Below are positions 27,434 to 37,677 of a DNA stretch of 64,000 nucleotides, piece after piece. The position numbers and the translations under genes were made by a program. Positions within the stretch are counted from its first letter, which is position 1. The number at the start of each line of letters is the position of its first letter. Under the pieces are notes generated by a model. It was given only the letters and a program-made list of their open reading frames with translations, searched no databases and had not been told where the DNA came from. Source of the stretch: Pseudorhizobium pelagicum (GTDB taxonomy: Bacteria; Pseudomonadota; Alphaproteobacteria; Rhizobiales; Rhizobiaceae); the NCBI GenBank assembly GCA_000722615.1, contig JOKI01000002.1, positions 222,424 to 286,423 of the forward strand, in the 5' to 3' direction.

Positions 27434-28639
27434 CTAGCGTTCGGCGAGAGCCGCTTCGCCCTTGCGCTCGCGCACCATGTTGAGGAAGCGCTGGAAGAGG
27501 TAGTGGCTGTCCTGCGGTCCGGGCGACGCCTCCGGGTGATGCTGCACCGAGAACACCGGCTTGCCGGTGACCCGCAGGCCGCAGTTGGTGCCGTCAAAGA
27601 GAGAAATGTGAGTCTCTTCAACGCCTTCCGGCAGACTGTTGGAGTCGACCGAGAAGCCGTGGTTCATGGACACGATCTCGACTTTTCCGGTCGTGTGGTC
27701 CTTCACCGGGTGGTTTCCGCCGTGATGGCCCTGGTGCATCTTCGTCGTGGTCGCGCCAAGCGCGAGGCCCAGCATCTGGTGGCCGAGGCAGATGCCGAAG
27801 GTCGGAACGTCGTTCTCCAGCACCTGGCGGATGACCGGCACGGCGTATTCGCCGGTCGCGGCCGGGTCGCCGGGGCCGTTCGACAGGAAGACGCCGTCCG
27901 GCTTCAGCGCCATGATGTCCTCGGCGGAGGTCTGCGCGGGAACGACGGTGACCTTGCAGTCGAGACCGGCAAACAGTCGCAGGATATTGCGCTTGACGCC
28001 GTAGTCGACGCAAACGATGTGGTACTTGGCTTCGGCCGGGTCTGCGTCCTCGAAGTCTTCGTTCCAGACCCAGGGCTTCTGCGTCCATTGCGACGACTGG
28101 CCCGAGGTGGCTTCCTTGGCGAGATCCAGACCCTCGAGGCCGCTCCAGTTGCGGGCCTCGGCCTTCAGGGCCTCGATGTCGAAGACGCCGTTCGGGTCAT
28201 GGGCGATGACGGCGTTCGGCGCGCCCTTCTCGCGGATCCAGGCGGTCAGTGCGCGCGTGTCGATGCCGGAAAGGCCGATCACGCCGCGCGACTTCAGCCA
28301 TTCGTCGAGATGCTTGGAGGCGCGGTAGTTCGAAGGTTCGGTGATGTCGGCCTTGAAGATGACGCCGACGGCGCCGCGGCGGGCAGCGGGCGTCAGATCC
28401 TCGATGTCTTCCTCGTTCGTGCCGATGTTGCCGATGTGGGGAAAGGTGAACGTGACGATCTGGCCGAGATAGGAGGGATCTGTGAGGATTTCCTGGTAGC
28501 CGGTAAGCGAGGTGTTGAAGCACACTTCGGCGCAGACCTTGCCGGTCGCGCCGACACCGACGCCTTCGATCACCGTGCCATCGGCCAGAACGAGAACGGC
28601 GGTGGGCTTCTTGCTTGTCCAGGGGGCTGTCGCGGTCAT
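27434..28639 (-). CDS. carA: Carbamoyl-phosphate synthase small subunit
   Basis: A 401-residue glutamine amidotransferase subunit that feeds ammonia to CarB. The N-terminal CPSase_sm domain includes CFNTSLTGYQEILTDPSY. The class I amidotransferase domain has the nucleophile in FGICLGHQMLG, and the His-Glu pair in VQHHPEASPGP. The ATG at 28639 follows GGAAGGA. A good sigma-70 promoter lies 130 bases upstream on the same strand, leaving a leader of about 120 nt. Confidence 0.97.
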   Translation of the reverse strand: MTATAPWTSKKPTAVLVLADGTVIEGVGVGATGKVCAEVCFNTSLTGYQEILTDPSYLGQIVTFTFPHIGNIGTNEEDIEDLTPAARRGAVGVIFKADITEPSNYRASKHLDEWLKSRGVIGLSGIDTRALTAWIREKGAPNAVIAHDPNGVFDIEALKAEARNWSGLEGLDLAKEATSGQSSQWTQKPWVWNEDFEDADPAEAKYHIVCVDYGVKRNILRLFAGLDCKVTVVPAQTSAEDIMALKPDGVFLSNGPGDPAATGEYAVPVIRQVLENDVPTFGICLGHQMLGLALGATTTKMHQGHHGGNHPVKDHTTGKVEIVSMNHGFSVDSNSLPEGVEETHISLFDGTNCGLRVTGKPVFSVQHHPEASPGPQDSHYLFQRFLNMVRERKGEAALAER

Positions 28640-28768
28640 CTCTATCCTTCCGCCCGATCGGCCCGTCACTTGAAGTGGCGGGGATGCAGGGCCATTTGTG
28701 GTCGCAGAAAAGGGCGCGCCGGAATGACCCGCGCAGCCCTGAATACCTAAATCTCGTGCAGGTGCCGG

Positions 28769-28797
28769 AAAATAGACAAAGCGCGCTTGGCGGTCAA
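28769..28797 (-). promoter_or_regulatory. Sigma-70 promoter of carA
   Basis: Minus strand -35 TTGACC, 17-base spacer, -10 TATTTT. The start would be near 28762, giving a leader of about 120 nt before carA. Confidence 0.7.
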
Positions 28798-28863
28798 TGT
28801 CACACTCGTTCTTTCTACATGGGATATCATACCCTTTGTTTTCAAGAACTTGGATGAATTGAT

Positions 28864-28892
28864 TTGATCAGGCGCGTGTGCTTGGCTATGAG
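28864..28892 (+). promoter_or_regulatory. Sigma-70 promoter of the YqeY-type gene
   Basis: -35 TTGATC, 17-base spacer, -10 TATGAG, about 70 bases before the start codon. Confidence 0.55.
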
Positions 28893-28960
28893 GGCGGCCT
28901 GACTGACAAAGGAAAAGCCGTATTTCAGCACTCGCTGCGGCTTCTCCAAAGGAGCAAGAC

Positions 28961-29413
28961 ATGATGCGCGATAAACTCGCCACTGCAATGAAAGACGCGA
29001 TGAAGTCCGGGGACAGCCGCCGTCTGTCCACCGTGCGTCTGATCCAGACCGCCATCAAGGATCGGGACATCGCCAATCGCGGCGCCGGCAAGGATCCGGT
29101 CAGCGAGGACGAGATCATGCAGATCCTCCACAAGATGGTGAAGCAGCGGGAAGAATCCGCCAAGATCTATCACGACGCCGGGCGCGCCGAGCTTGCAACG
29201 CAGGAGCGCGAGGAAATCGACGTCATCAAGAGCTTCATGCCGGAGCAGTTGCCGGAAGACCAGGTGCGCCAGCTCTGCCAGTCGGTGGTCACCGAGACCG
29301 GCGCCCACGGGCTGCGCGACATGGGCAAATGCATGAATGCGCTGAAGGAGAAGTACCCGGGCAAGATGGACTTCGCCAAGGCATCCGGCATGGTCAAGGA
29401 TCTGCTGAAGTAA
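28961..29413 (+). CDS. GatB/YqeY domain protein
   Basis: A 150-residue protein with the helical GatB/YqeY domain throughout. MRDKLATAMKDAMKSGDSRRLSTVRLIQTAIKDRDI opens it, and IDVIKSFMPEQLPEDQV and MGKCMNALKEKYPGKMD are conserved blocks. It resembles the tRNA-binding tail domain of the GatB amidotransferase subunit, but the free protein has no settled function. AAGGAG lies 6 bases upstream of the ATG. The gene commonly precedes dnaG and rpoD, as here. Confidence 0.9.
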   Translation: MMRDKLATAMKDAMKSGDSRRLSTVRLIQTAIKDRDIANRGAGKDPVSEDEIMQILHKMVKQREESAKIYHDAGRAELATQEREEIDVIKSFMPEQLPEDQVRQLCQSVVTETGAHGLRDMGKCMNALKEKYPGKMDFAKASGMVKDLLK

Positions 29414-29436
29414 TCAGCCTGCATTCCATTCAGAAA

Positions 29437-29470
29437 GGGCGGGGCCGGTCTTGGCCTCGCCTTTTTGTTT
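29437..29470 (+). terminator. Terminator of the YqeY-type gene
   Basis: Stem GGGCGGGGCC / GGCCTCGCCT, one mismatch, loop GGTCTT, followed by TTTTTGTTTT. It separates this gene from dnaG. Confidence 0.85.
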
Positions 29471-29564
29471 TCCGAGATCGGTGCTGTGGATACCGGGCAT
29501 GACGCGCTTTAGCATTGGCGCACGGGGGCCGCAGGTTCTATAGTTGCCGGGTCCCGAGGTGAAA

Positions 29565-31559
29565 ATGCGCTTCTCCAACAGCTTTCTCGACGAAATACGC
29601 GACCGCGTGCCGATCTCGGCCGTGGTGGGACGCCGTGTGACCTGGGACAGGAAGAAGACCAATGTTTCCCGCGGGGATTACTGGGCCTGCTGCCCGTTCC
29701 ACGGCGAGAAGAGCCCGAGCTTCCATTGCGAGGACCGCAAGGGGCGCTACCACTGCTTCGGGTGCGGTGTCTCCGGGGACCATTTCCGCTTTCTCACCGA
29801 TCTTGAAGGCCTGAATTTCCCCGAAGCCGTGCAGCAGATCGCCGACATGGCCGGCATTGCCTTGCCGCAGCCCGATCCGCAGGCGGAGCGGCGCGAAAAG
29901 GAGCGCACGACGCTTCTCGACGTCATGGAACTGGCGACACAGTTCTTCCAGGACCAGTTGCAAAGCGCTGCCGGCGCGCGAGCGCGGGCCTATCTGCGCG
30001 ACCGGGGCCTGACCGGGCGGACGATCGAGACGTTCCGGCTCGGATTTGCGCCCGAGAGCCGCAATGCGCTGAAGGAATTCCTGTCGGGCAAGGGCGTGCC
30101 GAAGGAGCAGATCGAGGCCTGTGGGCTGGTCGTTCACGGGGAGGGGATCGCCGTCTCCTACGACCGTTTTCGCGACCGCGTCATGTTCCCGATCCTGTCG
30201 TCGCGCGAGAAGGTGATCGCCTTCGGCGGCCGGGCGATGTCTCCCGATGCGCCGGCGAAATACCTGAACTCCAACGAGACCGAACTCTTCCACAAGGGGC
30301 AGGTGCTCTACAATTTTGCCCGCGCCCGACGGGCCTCGCAGGGTGCCCCCGGCACGCGCGACGCTGGGACGATCATTGCCGTCGAAGGCTATATGGATGT
30401 GATCGCCCTGCACCAGGCGGGCATCGAGAATGCGGTTGCGCCCCTCGGCACGGCACTGACCGAAAACCAGCTCGACCTCCTGTGGAAGATGTCGCCGGAG
30501 CCGGTGCTCTGCTTCGACGGTGACGGGGCCGGCGTGCGGGCGGCCAATCGGGCGGCAGACCTCGCCTTGCCGTTCCTGAAGCCCGGCCGGTCGGTGCGCT
30601 TTGCGCTGCTGCCGGAAGGCAAGGATCCGGACGACATCGTGCGTCAGGACGGGCGGGGCCCCTTCGACAAGGTGCTCGCCGAGGCCCGGCCGCTGGCCGA
30701 GACGATCTGGATGCGCGAGACCTCCGGCGGCAATTTCGAAACGCCGGAAAAGCGGGCGGAGCTTGAAGCGCGGCTGAAGCAGGTGGTGTCGGTGATCGCC
30801 GACGAAAATGTTCGCCGCTACTATCAGCAGGAGATGCGCGACCGGCTGCATACCCTGTTCCAGGGCAACAACCGGGGCGGTGACCGGCGCTCCAACTTCC
30901 AGCCGCGGGGCGGCAACAACCGCCCCGGCCAGGGGCCGACGCCGGGGCCGAGGGCGGCGGGCCGGGGGCTTGCCGTCTCCGACCGGCTGGCACGGTCGGG
31001 ACTGGTGCGGGGACATCGCGACCTGCCGGCGCTACGCGAGAGCGTCCTGGCGCTGACCGTTGCCAACCATCCCCAGCTCCTGCTCGACGACCACGACGAG
31101 ATCGCCGGCGTGGAGTTCGAAAACCGCGATCTGCAACGCTTCTGGTCCTGTCTGCTGACCGCGGCCGCCAAGCTCGGCGCGCGCCTCAACCGGCCGAACC
31201 TGCGCACGGAACTGGAGGAGAACGGGTTTGAATCGCTGATCGCCCTGATGAACCAGCAGATCCGTAATGCCCGGCTCTGGACGGCGACGGAGGAGGCGGA
31301 TCTGCAGGATGTCGTGCAGGCCTACCGGCAGGCCTATGCGCTGCATTCGCGCAATAAGGAGCTGCGCTGGCAGAAGATCGAGCTGGAGCGCGAAATCGCC
31401 GAGACGGCGACCGACGAGGAAGAGCGGGCGACGGCGCTGATGCGCGCCTTGTCCGAGGTGCAGCTGGAGATCGGGCGGCTGGAAAACCAGGAGGCCATCA
31501 TCGATGGCTTCGGGGTGATGTCGGGGCGTGTGAAGGGTGCCGCCGTCGGTCATGGCTAG
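29565..31559 (+). CDS. dnaG: DNA primase
   Basis: A 664-residue primase that makes RNA primers for replication. The CHC2 zinc-binding domain uses C43, H46, C64 and C67 (CCPFHGEKSP, HCFGCG). The TOPRIM core includes VEGYMDVIALHQAGIENAVAPLGTALT and the acidic CFDGDGAGVRAA. The C-terminal third would bind DnaB helicase; an arginine- and glycine-rich linker (NRGGDRRSNFQPRGGNN) separates it. ATG 29565 with GAGGTG upstream is preferred to an in-frame TTG at 29544. Confidence 0.97.
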   Translation: MRFSNSFLDEIRDRVPISAVVGRRVTWDRKKTNVSRGDYWACCPFHGEKSPSFHCEDRKGRYHCFGCGVSGDHFRFLTDLEGLNFPEAVQQIADMAGIALPQPDPQAERREKERTTLLDVMELATQFFQDQLQSAAGARARAYLRDRGLTGRTIETFRLGFAPESRNALKEFLSGKGVPKEQIEACGLVVHGEGIAVSYDRFRDRVMFPILSSREKVIAFGGRAMSPDAPAKYLNSNETELFHKGQVLYNFARARRASQGAPGTRDAGTIIAVEGYMDVIALHQAGIENAVAPLGTALTENQLDLLWKMSPEPVLCFDGDGAGVRAANRAADLALPFLKPGRSVRFALLPEGKDPDDIVRQDGRGPFDKVLAEARPLAETIWMRETSGGNFETPEKRAELEARLKQVVSVIADENVRRYYQQEMRDRLHTLFQGNNRGGDRRSNFQPRGGNNRPGQGPTPGPRAAGRGLAVSDRLARSGLVRGHRDLPALRESVLALTVANHPQLLLDDHDEIAGVEFENRDLQRFWSCLLTAAAKLGARLNRPNLRTELEENGFESLIALMNQQIRNARLWTATEEADLQDVVQAYRQAYALHSRNKELRWQKIELEREIAETATDEEERATALMRALSEVQLEIGRLENQEAIIDGFGVMSGRVKGAAVGHG

Positions 31560-31984
31560 AGCGGGGCGAATCAGTCTAGGCTGTTGGCGTGCATGTGTTG
31601 GGACCGGCTGAAGGCTTGCATTGGGGGTGCTGCTCTTGTCACGGCCCAGATGCTTCCTACATATCGGGCAAACATGTGCATCTTACCCGTGAAGCCCTGT
31701 AGAACGGCTTTTTCCACTTTTCCGGGCACTTCGCCTTGGAAAAGCTTGACGGAGCGTTAAATTGTGGGAATCACCACATCAGGCGGAAAAGGTGGAATGG
31801 GTCAAGCACAGCGGGCCACGATCGGCGACCTGTGAACCAGGGGCATCGGCAATCGACTGCTACCGTCGTGGTAATCCGGAATTAAAGAACATTCCGTACG
31901 TGTTGAACAGTGATTCGCGGCTGGGCTCTGAGCCTTAGCCGACGGCCACCGCCGCGGGGTGGCGTTCAGGGAAAGCGAAAATAT
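31560..31984 (+). other. dnaG-rpoD intergenic region
   Basis: These 425 bases hold no gene I can support. A possible sigma-70 promoter lies at 31636-31664 and a weak AGCC/GGCT hairpin with T residues near 31695-31715. The rest is undistinguished. Confidence 0.5.
31636..31664 (+). promoter_or_regulatory. Possible promoter upstream of rpoD
   Basis: -35 TTGTCA, 17-base spacer, -10 ACATAT. The distance to rpoD (about 315 bases) would mean a long leader, so this is tentative. Confidence 0.35.
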
Positions 31985-34039
<2,055 letters not shown>

Positions 34040-34061
34040 GCCAACAAGGCTTAGACCCATC

Positions 34062-34096
34062 AAGCCCGGCCCTTTGCGGCCGGGCTTTTCTTTTTT
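34062..34096 (+). terminator. Terminator of rpoD
   Basis: A perfect 10-bp stem (AAGCCCGGCC / GGCCGGGCTT, loop CTTTGC) followed by TTCTTTTTT. Confidence 0.95.
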
Positions 34097-34153
34097 ACGC
34101 TGTTTTCCCGGTGGCTCTCGATCTTGCCGCCGTTTGGACCTACATCGGGCCTC

Positions 34154-35149
34154 ATGCAGGATGAACCGGACAAGCCGCGGAACGACATGGGATGGGGGAT
34201 CCCCGCCTCGATCCTCGTGCATGTGGTGCTGGCCGCCATCCTGATCTTCGGCCTGCCGCTCGAACTGCCGCAGCCTCCCGAGGAAGAGGAGGCGGTGTCG
34301 GTGGAGATCGTCGAGCCGCCACCGGAGCCCGAGCCCCCGGAACCTGAAAAACCAGAGGCTGAAGAGCCCGAGCCGCCGGCTCCCCCGGAGCCGGAACCGC
34401 CGGCGCAAGAGGAAGAAGCCGAGCCTGCGCCCGAGCCTCCGCCGGCGCCAGAGCAGCCGGAGCCGCAGACCGAACCGGAGGCGCAAGCGCCGGAGGAGCC
34501 CGCAGCCGCTGCGCCGACGCCTGTGCTGCGGCCCGTGATCGAGTTCGGGGAGGAAACGACCGGCCCGGAGGTCTCTGCGGATGGCGATGCCTCCGCTGAA
34601 GAGCGCGCGCCCCCGGAGCCCACCGAGGAGCCGGCAGAGGTCGTCGAGCCCGAAGCGCCGGATGTCCTGGCCGCCGTCCCGGATTCCAGTCCGGATACGG
34701 CCGCTGCCGCACCCGCACCGCCGGAGGCCGTGGAGGCCGCGCCGGAGGCAGCGGCAGAGGCAGAGTCCGCGGAGATGCCGCTGGTGGCCCTGACCGAGGC
34801 GACGACGCTGTTTTCCGAAGCGATCACGGACGACCCCGTGGCGCAGACCGCCATGGGCAACCTGCCGCGCGGCCTGCGCGCGACGCAGCTGTGCGAGACC
34901 GAGCTGACGGAGCAGCTGCGCAATGCCTCGCCGTCGCGCGATCCGGACTTCATTCCGCGGTCGCCCCTGGCGGACGGCAATATCCTGGAACTGCGGCAGA
35001 CGGCGTTTCGCTCGCAAGGCCAGTGGTATGACCTGAGCTTCCGCTGCGAGATCAACGAGGACGCCACGAAGGTGATGGGATTTGCCTTCAAGATCGGGGC
35101 GCCGGTGCCGCGCAGCGAATGGCGGGGCCGCGGCTTCCCCGGCTCCTAG
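34154..35149 (+). CDS. Proline- and glutamate-rich membrane-anchored protein with C-terminal DUF930-like domain
   Basis: A 331-residue protein built like TonB or TolA. A short cytoplasmic N terminus is followed by a membrane anchor (residues 15-36, GIPASILVHVVLAAILIFGL) and about 160 residues of Pro-Glu-Ala repeats likely to span the periplasm. A folded C-terminal domain (residues 225-331) contains RATQLCETELTEQLRNASP and SFRCEINEDATKVMGFAFKIG, with two cysteines that could pair. I assign the C-terminal domain to DUF930 from memory. The function is unknown. The start is uncertain; the ATG at 34154 is the first without long non-homologous sequence. Confidence 0.65.
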   Translation: MQDEPDKPRNDMGWGIPASILVHVVLAAILIFGLPLELPQPPEEEEAVSVEIVEPPPEPEPPEPEKPEAEEPEPPAPPEPEPPAQEEEAEPAPEPPPAPEQPEPQTEPEAQAPEEPAAAAPTPVLRPVIEFGEETTGPEVSADGDASAEERAPPEPTEEPAEVVEPEAPDVLAAVPDSSPDTAAAAPAPPEAVEAAPEAAAEAESAEMPLVALTEATTLFSEAITDDPVAQTAMGNLPRGLRATQLCETELTEQLRNASPSRDPDFIPRSPLADGNILELRQTAFRSQGQWYDLSFRCEINEDATKVMGFAFKIGAPVPRSEWRGRGFPGS

Positions 35150-35246
35150 GGCTTCTCTCCGTCTTCGGCCGAAGGCGCGCGAGGCGAACGTCCCTTGGCC
35201 GGGTCAACCGCCCGCCGGGCATTTTCCATCCATCAGGAGGCCGCTC

Positions 35247-35669
35247 ATGCCGCAGACCGAAGTGACCATCCAGACCCGCGGCCAGGGGCTCTACGAGTTC
35301 ACCGACAAGGTCGTGGATTTCGTCGGCCGGCAGGGGGCAGAAGAGGGGCTGCTGACGGTCTTTGTCCGCCACACCTCCTGCTCACTGCTGATCCAGGAGA
35401 ACGCCGATCCGGACGTGCAGCGCGATCTGAAGACCTTCTTCTCGCGGCTGGTGCCACCGTCGGATGCGCCGTCGATGAGCTGGGTGACGCACACGATGGA
35501 GGGGCCGGACGACATGCCGGCCCACATCAAGGCGGCGCTGATGGCCGTGTCGCTCTCCATCCCCGTCAGCCGGGGCCGGCCGGTGCTCGGGACCTGGCAG
35601 GGGATCTATCTCTTCGAGCACCGCGACCGGCCGCACAGCCGCAGCGTCGTCCTGCATCTGTCCCGCTGA
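35247..35669 (+). CDS. YjbQ (UPF0047) family protein
   Basis: A 140-residue protein of the widely conserved YjbQ family, a trimeric beta fold. FVRHTSCSLLIQENADPDVQRDL and the metal-binding histidines in HTMEGPDDMPAHIKAAL are the signature, and GTWQGIYLFEHRDRPHSRSVVLHL ends the domain. Members were reported to have weak thiamine-phosphate synthase activity; the main role is unsettled. AGGAGG precedes the ATG at 35247. Confidence 0.9.
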   Translation: MPQTEVTIQTRGQGLYEFTDKVVDFVGRQGAEEGLLTVFVRHTSCSLLIQENADPDVQRDLKTFFSRLVPPSDAPSMSWVTHTMEGPDDMPAHIKAALMAVSLSIPVSRGRPVLGTWQGIYLFEHRDRPHSRSVVLHLSR

Positions 35670-35796
35670 CCCAAATGAACAGCTGGTGAATGCGCGCTTC
35701 GGAATGCGTTCAGCCGGCGCGCACTAAGGTCTCCTCAATCCCGGACGACGGGAGAGTTCAACGGCGCCAGTTGCTGGCCCTTCTGGGGAGACATCC

Positions 35797-36189
35797 ATGA
35801 CGAACATTCTCATCAAGACCGGAATTGCCGCTCTGATTGCCATGACCGGCCTCTCCGCCACGGCGTCGACGGCGGCAGCGTCCGGAGCCGAATTCCGCAT
35901 TTTCGTACAGCAGGGCTGGGACAGCCGGGGCGGCGACCGCCACCGGGGCGGCGACCGCTGGGACGGCCCGCGCCATGACCGGGGCGACCGCTGGGAGCGT
36001 CCGCGCCATGATCGCGGCGGCCGCTGCTCGCCGGGTCTGGCGGAAGAAAAGGCCCGCCACATGGGCCTGCGTCGCGCCCGCGTCGTCGATATCGACCGGC
36101 GCACCGTCACCGTCGTCGGGCGTGATCGCCACGGCCGCGACCGCATCGTCTTCGCCAACGACCGCGGCTGCCCGGTGATCCGCCGCTAG
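35797..36189 (+). CDS. Small exported Arg/Asp/Gly-rich protein
   Basis: A 130-residue protein with a signal peptide (MTNILIKTGIAALIAMTGLSATASTAAAS). A repeated segment of Gly-Gly-Asp-Arg and Arg-His-Asp-Arg units follows at residues 45-75, then a small domain of about 55 residues with two cysteines (GGRCSPGLAEEKARHMGLRR ... NDRGCPV). Such proteins are frequent in Rhizobiales and uncharacterised. GGGGAG is placed 6 bases before the ATG. It is followed by a strong hairpin. Confidence 0.7.
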   Translation: MTNILIKTGIAALIAMTGLSATASTAAASGAEFRIFVQQGWDSRGGDRHRGGDRWDGPRHDRGDRWERPRHDRGGRCSPGLAEEKARHMGLRRARVVDIDRRTVTVVGRDRHGRDRIVFANDRGCPVIRR

Positions 36190-36234
36190 TAGCTTCCAGA
36201 GCTTCCGTCTTCATTCGCCCGTCGACGGAGGAAG

Positions 36235-36274
36235 CGCCCCCGCCAGCCCTTCAAAAGGCCGGCGGGGGCGTTTT
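36235..36274. terminator. Terminator between convergent genes
   Basis: A 10-bp GC stem (CGCCCCCGCC / GGCGGGGGCG) followed by TTTT on the plus strand, only 4 bases before the stop of the convergent SIMPL gene. Confidence 0.8.
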
Positions 36275-36278
36275 GCTG

Positions 36279-37091
36279 CTACTGTTCGAGCCCGAAGGTG
36301 ACGTTGACCGTGACGGTATAGGTGTTTTCGCCGGCAGCGACCGGAACGCTGTCGGAGGCTTCCTTGGCCATCGACATGCGGTACATCGGCTGCGGCGGCA
36401 TCTGCTGGTTGCCACCCTCGCTGATCTCGATCACCGGCCCGAGCCGGACGCCTGCCGCTTCCGTCAGCGTGCGCGCCTTGGCGATCGCCCTTTCGACCGC
36501 CTGCTTGCGGGCCTCGGCCAGCGCCGCCTCCGGGTTGTCGTTGGTGAAGGTGATCTGGCCGCCCTGGTTGATCCCGAGCTTGACCGAGCGGTCGAGGATG
36601 GCGCCCACCTTGGCGATGTCGCGCACCTTGACCGTCAGCGTGTTGGTGACCTCATAGCCGACCACCTGCGGCGGCTCGACGACGCCGTCCTTCGGCTCCG
36701 CCTGCCGGTACTGCGGATAGATCGCGAAATTGCTGGTCTGCAGATCCCTGGCCTCGATCCCCTCGGCCTTCAGGGCCGCCATGACGGCTGCCATCGCCGT
36801 GCTGTTGTCGCCGACGGCGACTTCCGCAGTCTCGGAATTGCGCACCACCGAGAAGGTGAGGATGGCCATGTCCGGCGCGATCGACGCTTCGCCATCGGCC
36901 GAGACGCTGACGACCGGCTGGCGCGCGCGGGGGGCATCCTGCGCATCCTGCGCGAGGGCCGGACCGACGGAAGCCAGCATCAGCAGGCCGCCGACGGAGA
37001 GGCGGGACAGCATCCTGGCCGGCGCGGAGGCTTCAGACTTCGTCGGGGCCAGGCCCGTTGTGGGGCGCGTAAAAGGGATGGAGGGTTGCAT
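36279..37091 (-). CDS. SIMPL (DUF541) domain protein, exported
   Basis: A 270-residue periplasmic protein. A long basic N-terminal region leads to a signal-type helix (LSRLSVGGLLMLASVGPALAQ). The DUF541/SIMPL domain follows: VVSVSADGEASIAPDMAILTFSVV, the NFAIYPQYR and GYEVTNTLTVKVRDIAKVGAILDRSVKLGINQ segments, and AVERAIAKARTLTEAAGVRLG. Relatives such as YggE reduce oxidative stress by an unknown mechanism. ATG 37091 follows AGAGGAATCACCG; an upstream GTG/ATG is less likely. Confidence 0.85.
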   Translation of the reverse strand: MQPSIPFTRPTTGLAPTKSEASAPARMLSRLSVGGLLMLASVGPALAQDAQDAPRARQPVVSVSADGEASIAPDMAILTFSVVRNSETAEVAVGDNSTAMAAVMAALKAEGIEARDLQTSNFAIYPQYRQAEPKDGVVEPPQVVGYEVTNTLTVKVRDIAKVGAILDRSVKLGINQGGQITFTNDNPEAALAEARKQAVERAIAKARTLTEAAGVRLGPVIEISEGGNQQMPPQPMYRMSMAKEASDSVPVAAGENTYTVTVNVTFGLEQ

Positions 37092-37241
37092 CGGTGATTC
37101 CTCTTGCGGTGGGCGATCCGCCATAGGTGAGGGGCGATTGTGAAGCGAATGCGGCGACGGCTTGAGGCGGCCGACGAATTGCGTTAGAGCGAGGCCACGG
37201 GCCGGCGAACCATTGCGCCACCCGATGCCTCAAAAAGGGCA

Positions 37242-37317
37242 GGGCCTGTAGCTCAATGGTTAGAGCCGGCGGCTCATAACCGCTTGGTTGGGGGTTCGAG
37301 TCCCTCCGGGCCCACCA
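37242..37317 (+). tRNA. tRNA-Ile2 with CAU anticodon
   Basis: A complete cloverleaf with 7-bp acceptor (GGGCCTG / CGGGCCC), GTTCGAGTC in the T arm, encoded CCA end, and anticodon CAT in the loop CTCATAA. The anticodon stem and variable region (GGCGGCTCATAACCGCTTGGTT) resemble the minor isoleucine tRNA, in which the C is modified to lysidine to read AUA, rather than elongator or initiator tRNA-Met. Accessory DNA starts immediately downstream, so the 3' end may mark an integration site. Confidence 0.85.
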
Positions 37318-37380
37318 TTTGCTTTCTTGGCCGCCATCAACCTCTGATCCCACCGCCATCGACGTTTGAACTAGCGGCAC

Positions 37381-37409
37381 AAAAAAAACGCCCCGAAATC
37401 GGGGCGTTT
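37381..37409 (-). terminator. Terminator of the minus-strand protease operon
   Basis: Stem CGCCCCGA / TCGGGGCG followed on the minus strand by a run of eight T residues. It ends transcription coming from the right, before the tRNA gene. Confidence 0.85.
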
Positions 37410-37437
37410 GGCGGTTTTGACCTAAAGAAGCCACTTA

Positions 37438-37668
37438 TCACAAAAGGTTGAGGAGCCCCTGAATCGAGGGCAATCGGTCGGAATTGGACCAATCCGCAGG
37501 GCGATTCGTGGCCTGTGAAGGTTGGATATAGTCAGCCGCGGCAACTGCCCTGCTCAAGACCTGAAGTCTTTCAGGAACAGTCGCTTCTCCATCTGGCCCC
37601 ACGCCGTTTTCCTCAATCAGAGGAAAGACTCCGGGTCTTTTTTTCAGCAGCATTTTAACCGTTCCCAT
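37438..37668 (-). CDS. Small hypothetical protein downstream of FtsH-like gene
   Basis: A possible 76-residue protein starting 9 bases after the stop of the FtsH-like gene (or 6 bases with the GTG one codon earlier). It begins MGTVKMLLKKRPGVFPLIEENG and has no motif I recognise. Its place as last gene before the operon terminator and the close spacing argue that it is real. A small partner or substrate of the protease is possible but not shown. Confidence 0.5.
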   Translation of the reverse strand: MGTVKMLLKKRPGVFPLIEENGVGPDGEATVPERLQVLSRAVAAADYIQPSQATNRPADWSNSDRLPSIQGLLNLL

Positions 37669-37677
37669 CACGCTGTT

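Larger units (their letters stand above)
28640..28960. other. Divergent promoter region, carA / yqeY-type gene
   Basis: These 321 bases contain one well-spaced sigma-70 promoter for each of the two divergent genes and their ribosome-binding sites. I see no small gene in it. Confidence 0.7.

Noticed and set aside
31747..31775. TTGACG as -35 of an rpoD promoter
   Set aside because: No acceptable -10 element lies at 16-18 bases.
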